Positions 34,260-43,060 of a DNA stretch of 44,206 nucleotides are shown one piece after another (the stretch's first letter is position 1; every line of letters starts with the position of its first letter). This stretch comes from Nitrospira sp. (GTDB lineage: Bacteria > Nitrospirota > Nitrospiria > Nitrospirales > Nitrospiraceae). Position numbers and translations under genes: made by a program. The notes beneath the pieces are model-generated. The model had not been told where the DNA came from, did not search any database, and worked only from the letters and a program-made list of their open reading frames with translations. The DNA lies in assembly GCA_005116885.1 (NCBI GenBank), contig SWDP01000012.1, positions 1 to 44,206 of the forward strand, in the 5' to 3' direction.

Positions 34260-34882
34260 ATGAACAAGTTGAGCACTGAAAAACGAATGCAAGTGGTTGC
34301 GGCTCTCGTTAAGGGAAGCAGCGTCAACAGCACTGTCCGCATGACCGGCATATCGAAGCCCACTATTCTAAAGTTGTTCGCTGACCTCGGCACCGCATGT
34401 GCGAAATATCAAGATGAGAAATTGCGAAACCTCTCCTGCAAACGCGTTCATGCTGATGAAATATGGTCATTCTGTTTTGCGAAGGACAAGAATTTATCAG
34501 AAGAAATGAAAGGCAAGTTTGGATTTGGCAGCGTGTGGACATGGACGGCGATCTGTGCGGATACCAAGCTCATGATCTCGTGGCTTGTGGGGTGCTGCGG
34601 AACACGGACACACAATGTGACTGGCAACCCGGATGGGGACCATACCTCGACAAGCTTTGCGGAGAGGATGAACTTACAGATACGGATGGATATGAGGCGG
34701 TTCACGAGATTGACGAATGCTCATTCCAAGAAGGTGGAGAATCACCGGCACGCGCTGAGCCTTTATTTCATGTACTATAACTTCGCTCGGATTCATTCGA
34801 CATTAAGAGTCACGCAAGCGATGCAGCAGGAGTGACCGATCATGTATGGTCACTTGGAGAAATCGTTAGCTTGCTGGATTGA
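34260..34882 (+). pseudogene. IS1-like DDE transposase relic with internal deletion and frameshift
   Basis: The 191-residue ORF begins with a helix-turn-helix (MNKLSTEKRMQVVAALVKGS; SVNSTVRMTGISKPTILKLF) and continues as an IS1-family-like transposase (ADEIWSFCFAKDKN; FGSVWTWTAICADTKLMISW). After SWLVG about 70 residues, including the second catalytic Asp, are missing, and the frame resumes at GTRTHNVTGNPDGDHTSTSF with the Glu block. One base is also lost near 34826-34834: ATGCAGCAGG would be in frame as ATGGCAGCAGG, after which AGVTDHVWSLGEIVSLLD runs to a stop at 34880-34882. It cannot catalyse transposition. The HTH part and ribosome-binding site (AGGGGG) are intact. No terminal inverted repeats were found. 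Confidence 0.8.
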
Positions 34883-34902
34883 CCGAGAGGCCTAAAAACA
34901 CT

Positions 34903-34955
34903 GAGGCCGGTCCCTTTCGGGAGCCAGCCTCGCACCCTGGCCCGAAGGCTCAGGG
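34903..34955 (+). promoter_or_regulatory. Twin hairpins upstream of the NYN gene
   Basis: Hairpin one, 34903-34931, pairs GAGGC/GCCTC outside and GGTCCC/GGGAGCC inside around a TTTC loop. Hairpin two, 34935-34955, pairs CCCTGGCC with GGCTCAGGG (one bulged T) around CGAA. Then GGGGGATAATC follows. The pair sits about 56 bases before the NYN nuclease start and may be a structured leader, a terminator of upstream transcription or a small RNA. Confidence 0.5.
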
Positions 34956-35571
34956 GGGATAATCGATGAACAGAGTATATCGCTCAAAAGGAAGGTGTCA
35001 AGGGAGGTTCTATGCCTAGGGTTAATGTCTATATCGATGGCTTTAATCTTTATTATGGAGCGTTGAAGAGATCGCCATACAAATGGTTAGACGTGAGTAA
35101 ATTATGTCAGGCATTGCTCCCGACAGATACAATCCAATCCATAAAATTCTTTACGGCGAATGTTAGCGCTCGCCCACATGACCCCCACCTACCTGTTCGC
35201 CAACAGATTTACTTTCGGGCATTAAAGACTATTCCAAATCTCACGATGGTTTATGGTCATTTCCTGACGCATTCTGTCCGTATGGTTCTCACCGGAAGTG
35301 ATCCGATAAAAACAGTATGGGTAGATAAAACGGAGGAGAAGGGCTCAGATGTAAACCTCGCAGCGCATCTTCTTCATGACGGATTTAAGGGGCTATTCGA
35401 TACCGCCGTCATTATTAGTAATGATTCTGACCTTGCAGAACCAGTTAGGCTAGTCAAACAAGTTTTGAACTTGCATGTGGGAATACTCAATCCTCACGAG
35501 AGACATAGCCAAACATTGCAGCAGTATGCAACGTTTGTAAAAAGGATACGACAAAACCATCTTATTGCTAG

Positions 35572-36392
35572 GTTCTGTCGACATTTACTTGAGCCATAAG
35601 TAGCTGGCCGCGAGCTGCACGAACGACAGGAAGGAGAGCGCGGTTTTGTCGTACCGCGTCGCCACTCGACGGAAATGCTTGAGGTACCCAAACATCCGTT
35701 CTACCCGATTGCGCTCCTTGTACAGCGCTGTGTCGTAGTCGCGGAGGACCGTCCGGTTCGATCGCGGTGGGATCACCACCAAGGCCCCAGTCTGTTGAAT
35801 CCATTTGACCAGCTCATCCGCATCATACCCCTTATCAGCCAGCACCGCGTGGGCGTGGAACCCCTCCAGCAGTGCTTGGGCTTGGGTACAGTCATGCCGT
35901 TCGCCCCCCGTTACAATGAATCGGAGCGGATTGCCCAACGCATCGCACACGGCATGCAGTTTCGTGGTAAACCCACCACGGCAACGCCCTAGTGCCTGCG
36001 TCTGCTGCCCCCTTTTGCGCCCGCGGCGTGTTGATGGGCGCGAATGATGGTGGCATCAATCATCAGCCATTCCGTGTCGGCATCGACCGCCAAGGTATTG
36101 AACAGCATTTGCCAGACACCGGCTTTCGCCCACCGTCGGAACCGTTGGTGCACCCCAGACCAGGGTCCGTATACGCGAGGCAACGCGCGCCAGGGGGCGC
36201 CGCTGCGCCCCATCCACATCACGGCCTCGATAAAGCGTCGATTATCGCCCGTACGGCCCACATCGCCGGCTTTGCCGGGGAGCGAATCTTTGATCCGCTC
36301 CCACTGATCCTCTCGTAAATGCTTCGTATAGTCCATGAGAACCTCCTGGGTTAGAAGATTCTCGCGCAATTTCTACTAAATGTCGACAGGCC
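35572..36392 (-). mobile_element. IS5-family (IS427-like) insertion sequence, complete, 821 bp
   Basis: The boundaries are set by a 4-base target duplication CTAG (35568-35571 and 36393-36396) and terminal inverted repeats GTTCTGTCGACATTTA on the left and GGCCTGTCGACATTTA on the right (reverse strand), matching at 14 of 16 bases. CTAG targets and a two-frame transposase are typical of the IS427 group. Both ends and the coding frames look intact, so the insertion seems recent. Confidence 0.93.
35585..36336 (-). CDS. IS5-family transposase made by -1 frameshift
   Basis: Two overlapping frames form one DDE transposase of 250 residues. The first frame starts at the ATG at 36336 with GGAGG five bases ahead (MDYTKHLREDQWERIKDSLP), includes the first catalytic Asp in WLMIDATIIRAHQHAAGAKG and stops at 35989. 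The second frame, entered by slipping back one base at the AAAAGGGGG run near 36011-36019, reads QQTQALGRCRGGFTTKLHAV, has the second Asp in LADKGYDADEL and the Glu in ERNRVERMFGYLKH, and ends at 35585. Programmed -1 frameshifting is usual in this IS group; a length of exactly 251 codons with the shift supports it. Confidence 0.85.
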
Positions 36393-36457
36393 CTAGTCAG
36401 TTCCCAAATCCAATGACTGATTCCAAGGGCATTTTCCATAAACCGCAAGATTGGTAA

Positions 36458-36839
36458 TCAAACTTTACCACTACCCACCGCTCGGATAGGTCGGCACCGC
36501 TGGATGAGCCGGCGCTCTCACCTGAAATTCGGCATTGATCAGGATCTCGATAGGGTGACGCACGACTTGCGGAAACACCTCTCGCGCCATTGACCGACCT
36601 GAGTACGGACTTGCTCAACGCCGCTCCTGCCACAACCGTATTTCTCCGACTACGAGGAGAATAGGAACGAGTGAACAGGAGAATGAACCGGCACAGAGGC
36701 GGGAGCCTGAACAGGGACAGATGGCTTCGTGTCCATGGAGAGAACGGAAAAGGACACCGCTGGAACCTTTATCGCAGCGCAACCTCCTCCCGGTCTCGGC
36801 TACAAGAATGGTCGCCCGAGACTCCCTGATGGCAATCGC
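36458..36839. other. Intergenic region, no firm gene
   Basis: These 382 bases lie between the NYN gene remnant and the UspA gene end. A minus-strand ORF of 39 codons at 36471-36590 (MAREVFPQVVRHPIEILINA...) is the only candidate and has no clear ribosome-binding site. No RNA gene seen. Confidence 0.35.
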
Positions 36840-37718
36840 TCATCGAACGACAAGCACGGAACCTTTCGCGTGCTGCACCACTCGCGTCGACACACTCCCG
36901 ATGAGAAACCGGGCGATGGCGCCGAGCCCTTGGGCCCCCATCACGATCAGATCGGCCCGTTGTTGCGAAGCCGCCTTCATGATCTCTTCAGCAGGATTGC
37001 CAAGGTAACAGAGAGGTTCGGCTGTAAATCCCGCCTTGATCAGCTTCTGCACGCTCTGGTCGAGTAATGTCCGGCTTTCCTCCTTGACCTTCAGTCTCCG
37101 TTGCTGGGTCCAGGGGATCGTCGTGCCGATATCGAAGGGGGCTAACGGGCGGCGTAGGGTCACATGGATCACGCTCACATGAATCGCCGCCGACCGGCCC
37201 TTGCCGGTCGGCCGATCAGGCTGAAACTTGGTCAGCACAAATTCCAGGGCTTTGGCCGATGCAGGGGACCCATCGGTCGCCAAAGCGATGCGTCGCACGG
37301 GGACCGCCTCGTTCTTGACGACAAGCACAGGACAGGTCGCCTGCTGGATGAGTTTCGTCGACACACTGCCGAGCGTGAAGCGGTCGAGAGCGCCGAGGCC
37401 CTGACTGCCGACCACCAGGAGCCCATTGTGTTTGGGTGTGCGTTTCAGGATCGTCGGCGCCACACTCCCTTCTTCCTCACGGGCCGTACCCGTAAGTTTC
37501 AGCGCCGCCAACTGCTCGGTGACTTTCTTGAGCGTTCGTGCTGAGCGCGCTTCCACGCGCTGCGTCTCTACCTTCGTCCGAAACGGCAATTGAAGCCACG
37601 CACGATCACGCACATGCAGCGCCAGCACTTTGGGCGGCTCAACCAGCGGTAGCTTGGGCACCCAGTGCAATGCCCAGTGCCCGTACTTCGATCCATCCAT
37701 CGCCACGACCACATTCAT
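36840..37718 (-). CDS. Universal stress protein with two Usp domains
   Basis: A cytoplasmic stress protein of 292 residues built of two tandem UspA domains. Each ends with the ATP-binding G2xG9xGS/T motif: GSQGLGALDRFTLGSVST in the first half and GAQGLGAIARFLIGSVST in the second. The N-terminal strand VVVAMDGSKYGHWAL carries the usual Asp. An AAGGAGG site precedes the ATG. It lies 18 bases downstream of the phosphofructokinase gene, so both are probably one operon, linking an adenine-nucleotide-binding stress protein to glycolytic flux. Its exact partner or target is unknown. Confidence 0.92.
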   Translation of the reverse strand: MNVVVAMDGSKYGHWALHWVPKLPLVEPPKVLALHVRDRAWLQLPFRTKVETQRVEARSARTLKKVTEQLAALKLTGTAREEEGSVAPTILKRTPKHNGLLVVGSQGLGALDRFTLGSVSTKLIQQATCPVLVVKNEAVPVRRIALATDGSPASAKALEFVLTKFQPDRPTGKGRSAAIHVSVIHVTLRRPLAPFDIGTTIPWTQQRRLKVKEESRTLLDQSVQKLIKAGFTAEPLCYLGNPAEEIMKAASQQRADLIVMGAQGLGAIARFLIGSVSTRVVQHAKGSVLVVR

Positions 37719-37736
37719 GATGCACCCTCCTTGTGT

Positions 37737-39002
37737 TTAAGAGCCCGTTATCTTCAACCCAACAGGCTGAAACCGGTCTCGAAAGGCCTCCGGCGATAGT
37801 CCTGTGAGGGCTGCATAGCGGCCCAATGCGACAGGGTCTGTGAAATCTTCGTCGGATAGCCGAATCATGTACTGGCGCGCGATCTGATACGACTGCGCCG
37901 TGATATCCACCATCCGTACTTTCGCACGGCCGCTGACGGGATCCAGCATCTGCGTGAAAGGAATCGGGGTAAATCGCCCATTTTGGATCGACACCATGGC
38001 CGCCGTGCCTCCATCGAGAAGAAACTGCGCCGCACAAAAGCCGAGATCGCGGGTGTATTCCATATCGAACGGGATCGGGTCCGCACAGCGTAATTCATAC
38101 CCCACATTCTTAGCGACGATCGTCGTGGCAAGTCCTAAGGCTTTCATGCCTTTCGTGACTTCACGCCGGAGCACATCGCCGATATCCACATCTGCTAATC
38201 GCAGGTTGCCATGCTCATCCCGCTCGACATGCTCCAAGCCACCCAGGTCTTGCGGATCAAGAATCTCGATCAGTCCTTCCGCCAACACGACCGCCCCGTC
38301 AGAGCGCCCTCCGCTAAGCCGCTTGATCATCGTCCCGATCACGAGATCGACCAGGCGCTGAAGCTTCACGGGTCGTTCCCCAAATTCCTCGGGAATAATC
38401 GTGAGGGTCGCGCCGACAGCCTTGCCGACTCCAAGCGCCAAATGGCCGGCTTTCCGCCCCATGGTCACCGCAAAATACCAGCGCGAAGTCGTGTGAGCGT
38501 CCACCATGAGGTTTTTCACGATTTCGACAGCGACATGCCGGGCCGTTTGAAAACCGAATGTCGGAATGCCATAAGGAAGATCGAGGTCGTTGTCGATGGT
38601 CTTCGGCACATGCACAATTTGAATCCGCCCAGCCGCCTGCTCCTCCAGTTTGAGCGATGAGAAGGCGGTATCGTCGCCGCCGATGGTCACCAAGCGCGTA
38701 AGGCCTAACCTCATCAAGGAGGATAGGACCTTGGCGAGAGACTCAGCCTTCTTCGTCGGATTCGCCCGCGAGGTACCGAGATACGACCCGCCCCGGAAGT
38801 GAATGCGACTGACTTCTTCAATGGAGAGGGGGCGTACCCGACTCTCACTGTCTTCCATAAGCCACTTGAATCCGTCAATGATGCCGACCACGTCGCAGCC
38901 GCCGAGTATGCTTCGGATCGTGACCGCGCTGATGACACTGTTGATTCCCGGCGCCGGTCCACCCCCGACTAGGATACCGACAGTCGCGCGAGGGGAAGGC
39001 AT
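37737..39002 (-). CDS. Pyrophosphate-type 6-phosphofructokinase
   Basis: An enzyme of 421 residues that phosphorylates fructose-6-phosphate, judged PPi-dependent from sequence. The phosphate-donor loop reads TIGGDDTAFSS, with GGDDT in place of the ATP-form GGDGS, and the substrate motif is PKTIDNDLDLPYG, with Lys before TIDND as in PPi-dependent enzymes (ATP forms have GTIDND). Other blocks are GILVGGGPAPGINSVI and FAVTMGRKAGHLALGVGKAV. PPi enzymes run reversibly and serve gluconeogenesis too, useful for an autotroph. AGGAG lies ten bases before the ATG. The universal stress protein gene follows after 18 bases. Confidence 0.9.
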   Translation of the reverse strand: MPSPRATVGILVGGGPAPGINSVISAVTIRSILGGCDVVGIIDGFKWLMEDSESRVRPLSIEEVSRIHFRGGSYLGTSRANPTKKAESLAKVLSSLMRLGLTRLVTIGGDDTAFSSLKLEEQAAGRIQIVHVPKTIDNDLDLPYGIPTFGFQTARHVAVEIVKNLMVDAHTTSRWYFAVTMGRKAGHLALGVGKAVGATLTIIPEEFGERPVKLQRLVDLVIGTMIKRLSGGRSDGAVVLAEGLIEILDPQDLGGLEHVERDEHGNLRLADVDIGDVLRREVTKGMKALGLATTIVAKNVGYELRCADPIPFDMEYTRDLGFCAAQFLLDGGTAAMVSIQNGRFTPIPFTQMLDPVSGRAKVRMVDITAQSYQIARQYMIRLSDEDFTDPVALGRYAALTGLSPEAFRDRFQPVGLKITGS

Positions 39003-39101
39003 AATGTCAAAACTCCTGTGATGCTAACAGTTTGTGTGAAAACTCAATTTTCGTGTAACAAACTGTCTGGGAGCACGTAGGACACTACTACCTGAATAGT
39101 C

Positions 39102-39230
39102 AGCAGGATGCTCAAAAGGTCCGTCCAGCAAGGCCGCAGGCGAGTCGAAACCGGAGACGTACCCTCTGGGGTACGTTGAGGATTTCGATGAGCTGAGAAC
39201 GCCGCTGGCGGACTTTTTCAGCATCCTGCT
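39102..39230. repeat. 129-bp palindromic repeat element
   Basis: The ends AGCAGGATGCT and AGCATCCTGCT are perfect inverted copies, arms continue imperfectly (AAAAGGTCCGTCC against GGCGGACTTTTT), and the centre is the hairpin GTACCC-TCTG-GGGTAC (39159-39174). I recall this type of long palindrome as dispersed in Nitrospira genomes, but only one copy is in the window. It abuts the formate channel stop codon and may act as its terminator. Confidence 0.75.
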
Positions 39231-40050
39231 ATTCCGAGTTTCTCAAATACACCGTCCAATAGACCAATGCGACGAGAACAGTCCCGCCGAAGATATTGCC
39301 GATCGTGACGAGCGCAAGATTGCTCAATGCATCAACGGCTGAGAGCGGCATCGAAGTCCCCGCAGCGAGTGCCACGCCGATGGGAAGAAAATACATGTTG
39401 GCCACGGAATGTTCAAATCCGCAGGCGACGAAGGCACTGATGGGGAAAAGAATCGCAAGGATCTTATCCGTGACACTCCGTGCGCCCATGCACAACCAGA
39501 CGGCCAGACAGACCAGCACATTACAGAGGACGCCACGGGCTACTGCCGAGACCGGATCGAGCGCGATCTTGCCACGCGCAATCTGGACCATCGTCTATCC
39601 GACCGCGCCATCGCTCATGCTCTGTATGCCTACTAACGCTGCTGTTCCAACTGCTCCGATCAGGTTTCCGAGATAGACCCATCCCCAGTTCCTTATGACT
39701 TGTTGCGTCGTTACTCGACCGGAAGCCCAGGCCATGGCAATCAGGTTATTGCCGGTAAAGAGCTCCGCCCCGCCCACCACCACGAGAATGAGCCCCACAC
39801 TAAACGTGATACCGCCCGCCACACGCATGAGTCCAAACGCTGGAAGTTGACCGGTCTTGCCCCCGGTCATCGTGACGGTAAAGAACACGGCGCCCAGCGC
39901 AATGAAGGCCCCCGCCAAGACGGCCAAGGCAAACATGGTCAGGACCGGCATTGAGGCTTTCGCGACGCCGATTTCACGCACCCGAAGAGCAATCTCCGCG
40001 GGTGCGTAGGCATCGAGCAGGGAAATCGGTGTGGCGGTTGTTTGATCCAT
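39229..40050 (-). pseudogene. Formate/nitrite channel gene with an in-frame amber codon
   Basis: A FocA/NirC-family pentameric channel gene, 274 codons overall, with six membrane helices. Family blocks are GGAELFTGNNLIAMAWASGR and WVYLGNLIGAVG before the break, and GVLCNVLVCLAVWLCMGARS plus SAFVACGFEHSVANMYFLPI after it. The frame is the same on both sides; a single TAG at 39595-39597 (AVG-stop-TMVQIA) divides it after codon 151. The expected codon there is probably CAG, so one base change would explain it. The downstream half could start at the ATG at 39591 but would give half a channel. The neighbouring formate dehydrogenase makes formate the likely substrate. Confidence 0.88.
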
Positions 40051-40061
40051 CGGTTAATTGA

Positions 40062-40138
40062 GCAATCAGCTTTCAACCCTCAGTAGTCGGCTCAACCTAT
40101 CGTTCAGATCCGCCCACTGAAAGCTGACGGCTGATCGC
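40062..40138. repeat. Degenerate CAGCTTTCA-type inverted repeat
   Basis: ATCAGCTTTCA near 40065 is mirrored by TGAAAGCTGACGGCTGAT near 40118-40135. The same CAGC/GCTG motif recurs at 42996-43060. It fills the space between fdhA and the channel gene. Confidence 0.4.
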
Positions 40139-40143
40139 TATCA

Positions 40144-42988
40144 TTATGTAATCAATTGTCGGCGCATGTGCCGCAGTTCCGCTTCATCTTCCGGGTCGAG
40201 TTCATCCCGTTCGATCGGTTCCACCCGCACGGCGGATACCTTGTACTCCGGACACTTTGAACTTTCATCCGCACTCGACGAGAGCAATGAATTCACCGTT
40301 GAGGCCGGAAAGTGAAAACTGGTGAAGAGATGCCCCGACATGACTCGTTCACTCCCCACGACGGGAAGCAATGCCTCGCCACGGGCACTCACCACACGAA
40401 CGACCTCACCGTCACGCAGCTGCAGCCTCTCCATATCGGCTGGATGCATTTCCAGCACATCGGTATCGACCAACTCGAGAATGTCTGTCCGGCGTGTTTG
40501 AGCCCCGCAGTTGTAATGTTGGAGAATGCGTCCAGTCGTCAGCACGAACGGATACTCCTTACTCGCCGCTTCTCCAGGCGGCAAGTACTCGATAGCAACA
40601 AAATGCGCCTTCCCCTTTGGGAATGTTTCCTGATGCATCAGTGCTGTGCCTTCGTGCATGGCAGTCGGCACAGGCCACTGTAAACCGGTATGCTGATCGA
40701 GCCGATCGTAGGATACACCGGCGAACATCGGTGTGAGCATCGCGATCTCGTCCATGATCTCTGAGGGATGCCGATAGGGCATAGGATAACCCATCCGGGT
40801 TGAGACTTCGCAGACCACACGCCAATCTGGAAGAATCCCGTGAGGCGGCTCTACGACTTTCCTGATCCGCTGAATACGACGTTCAAGATTGGTAAAGGTA
40901 CCGTCTTTTTCGAGGAACGATGCGCCGGGCAATACTAGATGTGCAAACTTCGTGGTCTCACAGAGAAACAGATCTTGCACCACGAGAAACTCCACCTGCT
41001 TCAGGGCCTCGTGCACCTTTTTCAAATTCGGATCGGTCTGTGCGACATCATAGCCGATGATCCAGAGCCCCTTGAGCCGACCCGCAATCGCCGCGTCCCA
41101 CATATCGGGTGTTTTCATGCCGCGCTTCGTGGGCAACGGACGGCCAGTGATGGCCTGATGCAGCGCTGCCAGCTTCGGGTCGTCCAAACTCTGGTAGCCG
41201 GCGAAGTAGGTCGGAAGGCAACCCATATCAGAAGCCCCCTGCACATTGTTTTGTCCACGCAAGGGATTGATGCCGGTGCCCGGCTTTCCGATGTTGCCGG
41301 TGGCCAAGGCGAGGTTGCAGAGCGCGATCACCCCCCTGCACATTGTTTTGTCCACGCAAGGGATTGATGCCGGTGCCCGGCTTTCCGATGTTGCCGGTGG
41401 CCAAGGCGAGGTTGCAGAGCGCGATCACCCCGTGACTGCCCCAGCGATGTTCCGTGACACCGAGACCATGGACACAGAACGCCGCACCGCTACTCCCATA
41501 GCGCCGAGCTGCCTGCGCGATGAGATGGGCCGGCACGCCGGTGATAACCTCAGCCGCTTCCGGCGTACAGTCCGAGACGGTCTTGAGCCAGTCTTCGACA
41601 CCCTCGGTCCTTGTCGCGATGAAGGCCCTATCGAGGAGCCCCTCCTTGACCAGAACATGGCCCATCGCATTGAGCAAAGCGACATTGCTGCCGGGTCGCA
41701 GTTGCAGATGCAGATCGGCCAGTCGCGCCAGTTCCGTGCGCCTGGGATCGATGACGATCAAGGGCACCCCTCGCCGATGCGCCTGTTTGATCTTGGCCCC
41801 GATCACGGGATGGGACTCCGTGGGGTTCGCCCCCACCACCATAATCAACTGAGTCAGATCGAGGTCCTGAATGGAATTGGTTGCCGCCGAAGCGCCGAGC
41901 GTGTCCATCATGCCGGTGACGGTTGCGCTATGACAGACACGGGCACAGTTGTCGATGTGGTTCGTGCCGATCACGCCGCGCATGAACTTGGCGAAGAGAT
42001 AATTTTCTTCGTTCGTGCCTCGGCTTGATGAAATGGTCGCGAGGGCATCCGGACCCTGCGTCTCCTTGATGCGCGTAACCTCCTGCGCCACCCGATCCAA
42101 TGCCGATTCCCAGGAAATCTCTTCCCAGTCATTGCCGTGTCGCAAAAGAGGGACTCGCAGACGATCCGGTGCATCGTTATAGGTCCAGCCGAACCGCCCC
42201 TTCATGCAGGCGTGTCCCCGATTTGACGGCCCATCGTCTGCCGGCATCATCTGAACCACTCGTCCATTCCGCACACCGGCATCGAACGCACAGCCTACGC
42301 CACAATAGGCGCAGGTCGTCCGCACCATGCGGGTAGGGACTCCTTGTTCAAGCACTGTGTTCTCAGTAAGCGCGCCGGTCGGACATTCCTTCACACAGGC
42401 GCCACACGACACACAGTTGGATGTGGCAAAGGCTGCCGCTTCACCCATAATTGGGCCGGCTCCCGCTGCCGGTCTTGCCGGAAATCCTCGCCCGATCATG
42501 GTCAAAGCATGGGTGCCTTGAATTTCATCGCAGGCTCGCACGCAGCGTGCGCAGGAGATGCAGGCTACATTGTCGAAGGTGAAAAACGGGTTCGAGTCGT
42601 CCCGCACGGAAGCGCGCTTGCTGCGCGCCCCATCGGGATACCGCACTCTATCCACGCCGCAGGCGAGCGCCAGTTCGCGCAATGGCCCCGACATCTCGCT
42701 GCCTTCAGGCTGTTCAGACACATAGAGTTCGACGATGTTATGGCGATGCCGCCTGAGCCGATCGCTCTCAGTGCGGACGACCATATCGGGTCTGACTGGA
42801 GTCGTGCAGGAGGCAGAAGTTCCGGACTGCCCCTCAATTTCGCAGATACAGAGTCGGCAGGAACCGAAGGGAGCGAGTTGATGCGAGACGCAGAGGCTGG
42901 GGACCGAAATCCCGGCCTTCCGCGCGGCCATATAAATGGTATCGCCCGGTTCGGCAGCGACAGAACGGCCATTGATGGTCAGATTCAT
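40144..42988 (-). pseudogene. fdhA: Formate dehydrogenase alpha subunit, frameshifted by a tandem duplication
   Basis: The catalytic subunit of a soluble NAD-linked molybdenum formate dehydrogenase. The N terminus has a 2Fe-2S domain (CRLCICEIEG), two 4Fe-4S clusters (CISCARCVRACDEI; CVSCGACVKECPTG) and the CAYCGVGCAF cluster motif before the molybdopterin domains. The Mo ligand is Cys, not selenocysteine (NCARVCHSATV). The C-terminal cofactor-binding block VLTTGRILQHYNCGAQTRRT is intact. At 41235-41431 a 97-base repeat shifts the frame: the first ORF ends at 41228 and the rest is read in 40144-41355. Removing 97 bases leaves exactly 916 codons, a normal full gene. It is followed by the channel gene. 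Confidence 0.92.
41235..41431. repeat. Perfect tandem duplication, 97-base period, inside fdhA
   Basis: Bases 41235-41334 and 41332-41431 are identical over 100 positions with a period of 97, not a multiple of three, which causes the frameshift. The coding content is the stretch IALCNLALATGNIGKPGTGI and NPLRGQNNVQG. Confidence 0.95.
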
Positions 42989-42995
42989 CGTTTCC

Positions 42996-43060
42996 AGCTT
43001 TCAGCAATCAGCTCTCAGCGGTCAGCTTATTGCTGACTGCTGAATGCTGACAGCTTGCTT
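42996..43060. repeat. CAGC/GCTG simple inverted repeat
   Basis: Overlapping units such as AGCTTTCAGCAATCAGCTC and GCTGACTGCTGAATGCTGAC fold back on each other. It spans the gap between the two fdh genes and supplies the last codons of the beta subunit (KLSAFSSQQ). Confidence 0.45.

Larger units (their letters stand above)
35012..36457 (+). pseudogene. NYN/LabA-like nuclease gene interrupted by an IS element
   Basis: The intact gene encoded a 206-residue NYN-domain protein of the PIN-like superfamily, usually metal-dependent RNases. The N-terminal core has VNVYIDGFNLYYGALK with the first Asp, EEKGSDVNLAAHLLHDGF and VIISNDSDLAEPVRLVK with further acidic residues. GGGAGG precedes the ATG. The insertion sequence enters after CTAG at 35568-35571; the reading frame continues on the far side from 36397 as SQFPNPMTDSKGIFHKPQDW and stops at 36455-36457. 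Joining 35012-35571 to 36397-36457 gives exactly 207 codons. As it stands, the protein loses its last 20 residues and gains nine from the IS, so the catalytic core may still be made. Confidence 0.88.

Noticed and set aside
33087-34292. P63C gene starting at 34292
   Set aside because: That start would place the operator palindromes and promoter inside the coding region; the ATG at 34145 has GGGAGG.
35989-36369. Transposase gene broken by mutation
   Set aside because: The two frames overlap at an AAAAGGGGG run and join to exactly 251 codons with a -1 shift, which fits programmed frameshifting of the IS group and not decay.
36840-37160. Overlapping plus-strand ORFs within the UspA gene and many long plus-strand frames opposite minus-strand genes
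   Set aside because: They mirror the third-position GC bias of strongly supported genes (UspA, fdhA, cusA-like, zwf) and match no family.
41235-41431. Possible CRISPR or short tandem array
   Set aside because: Only two copies directly abutting, coding sequence in each, no spacers. The nhaD repeat was dismissed as an array for the same reason. No CRISPR array is seen in the window.
41928-41960. Selenocysteine codon in formate dehydrogenase
   Set aside because: The catalytic position reads as a normal Cys codon in NCARVCHS; no in-frame TGA and no SECIS-like need.
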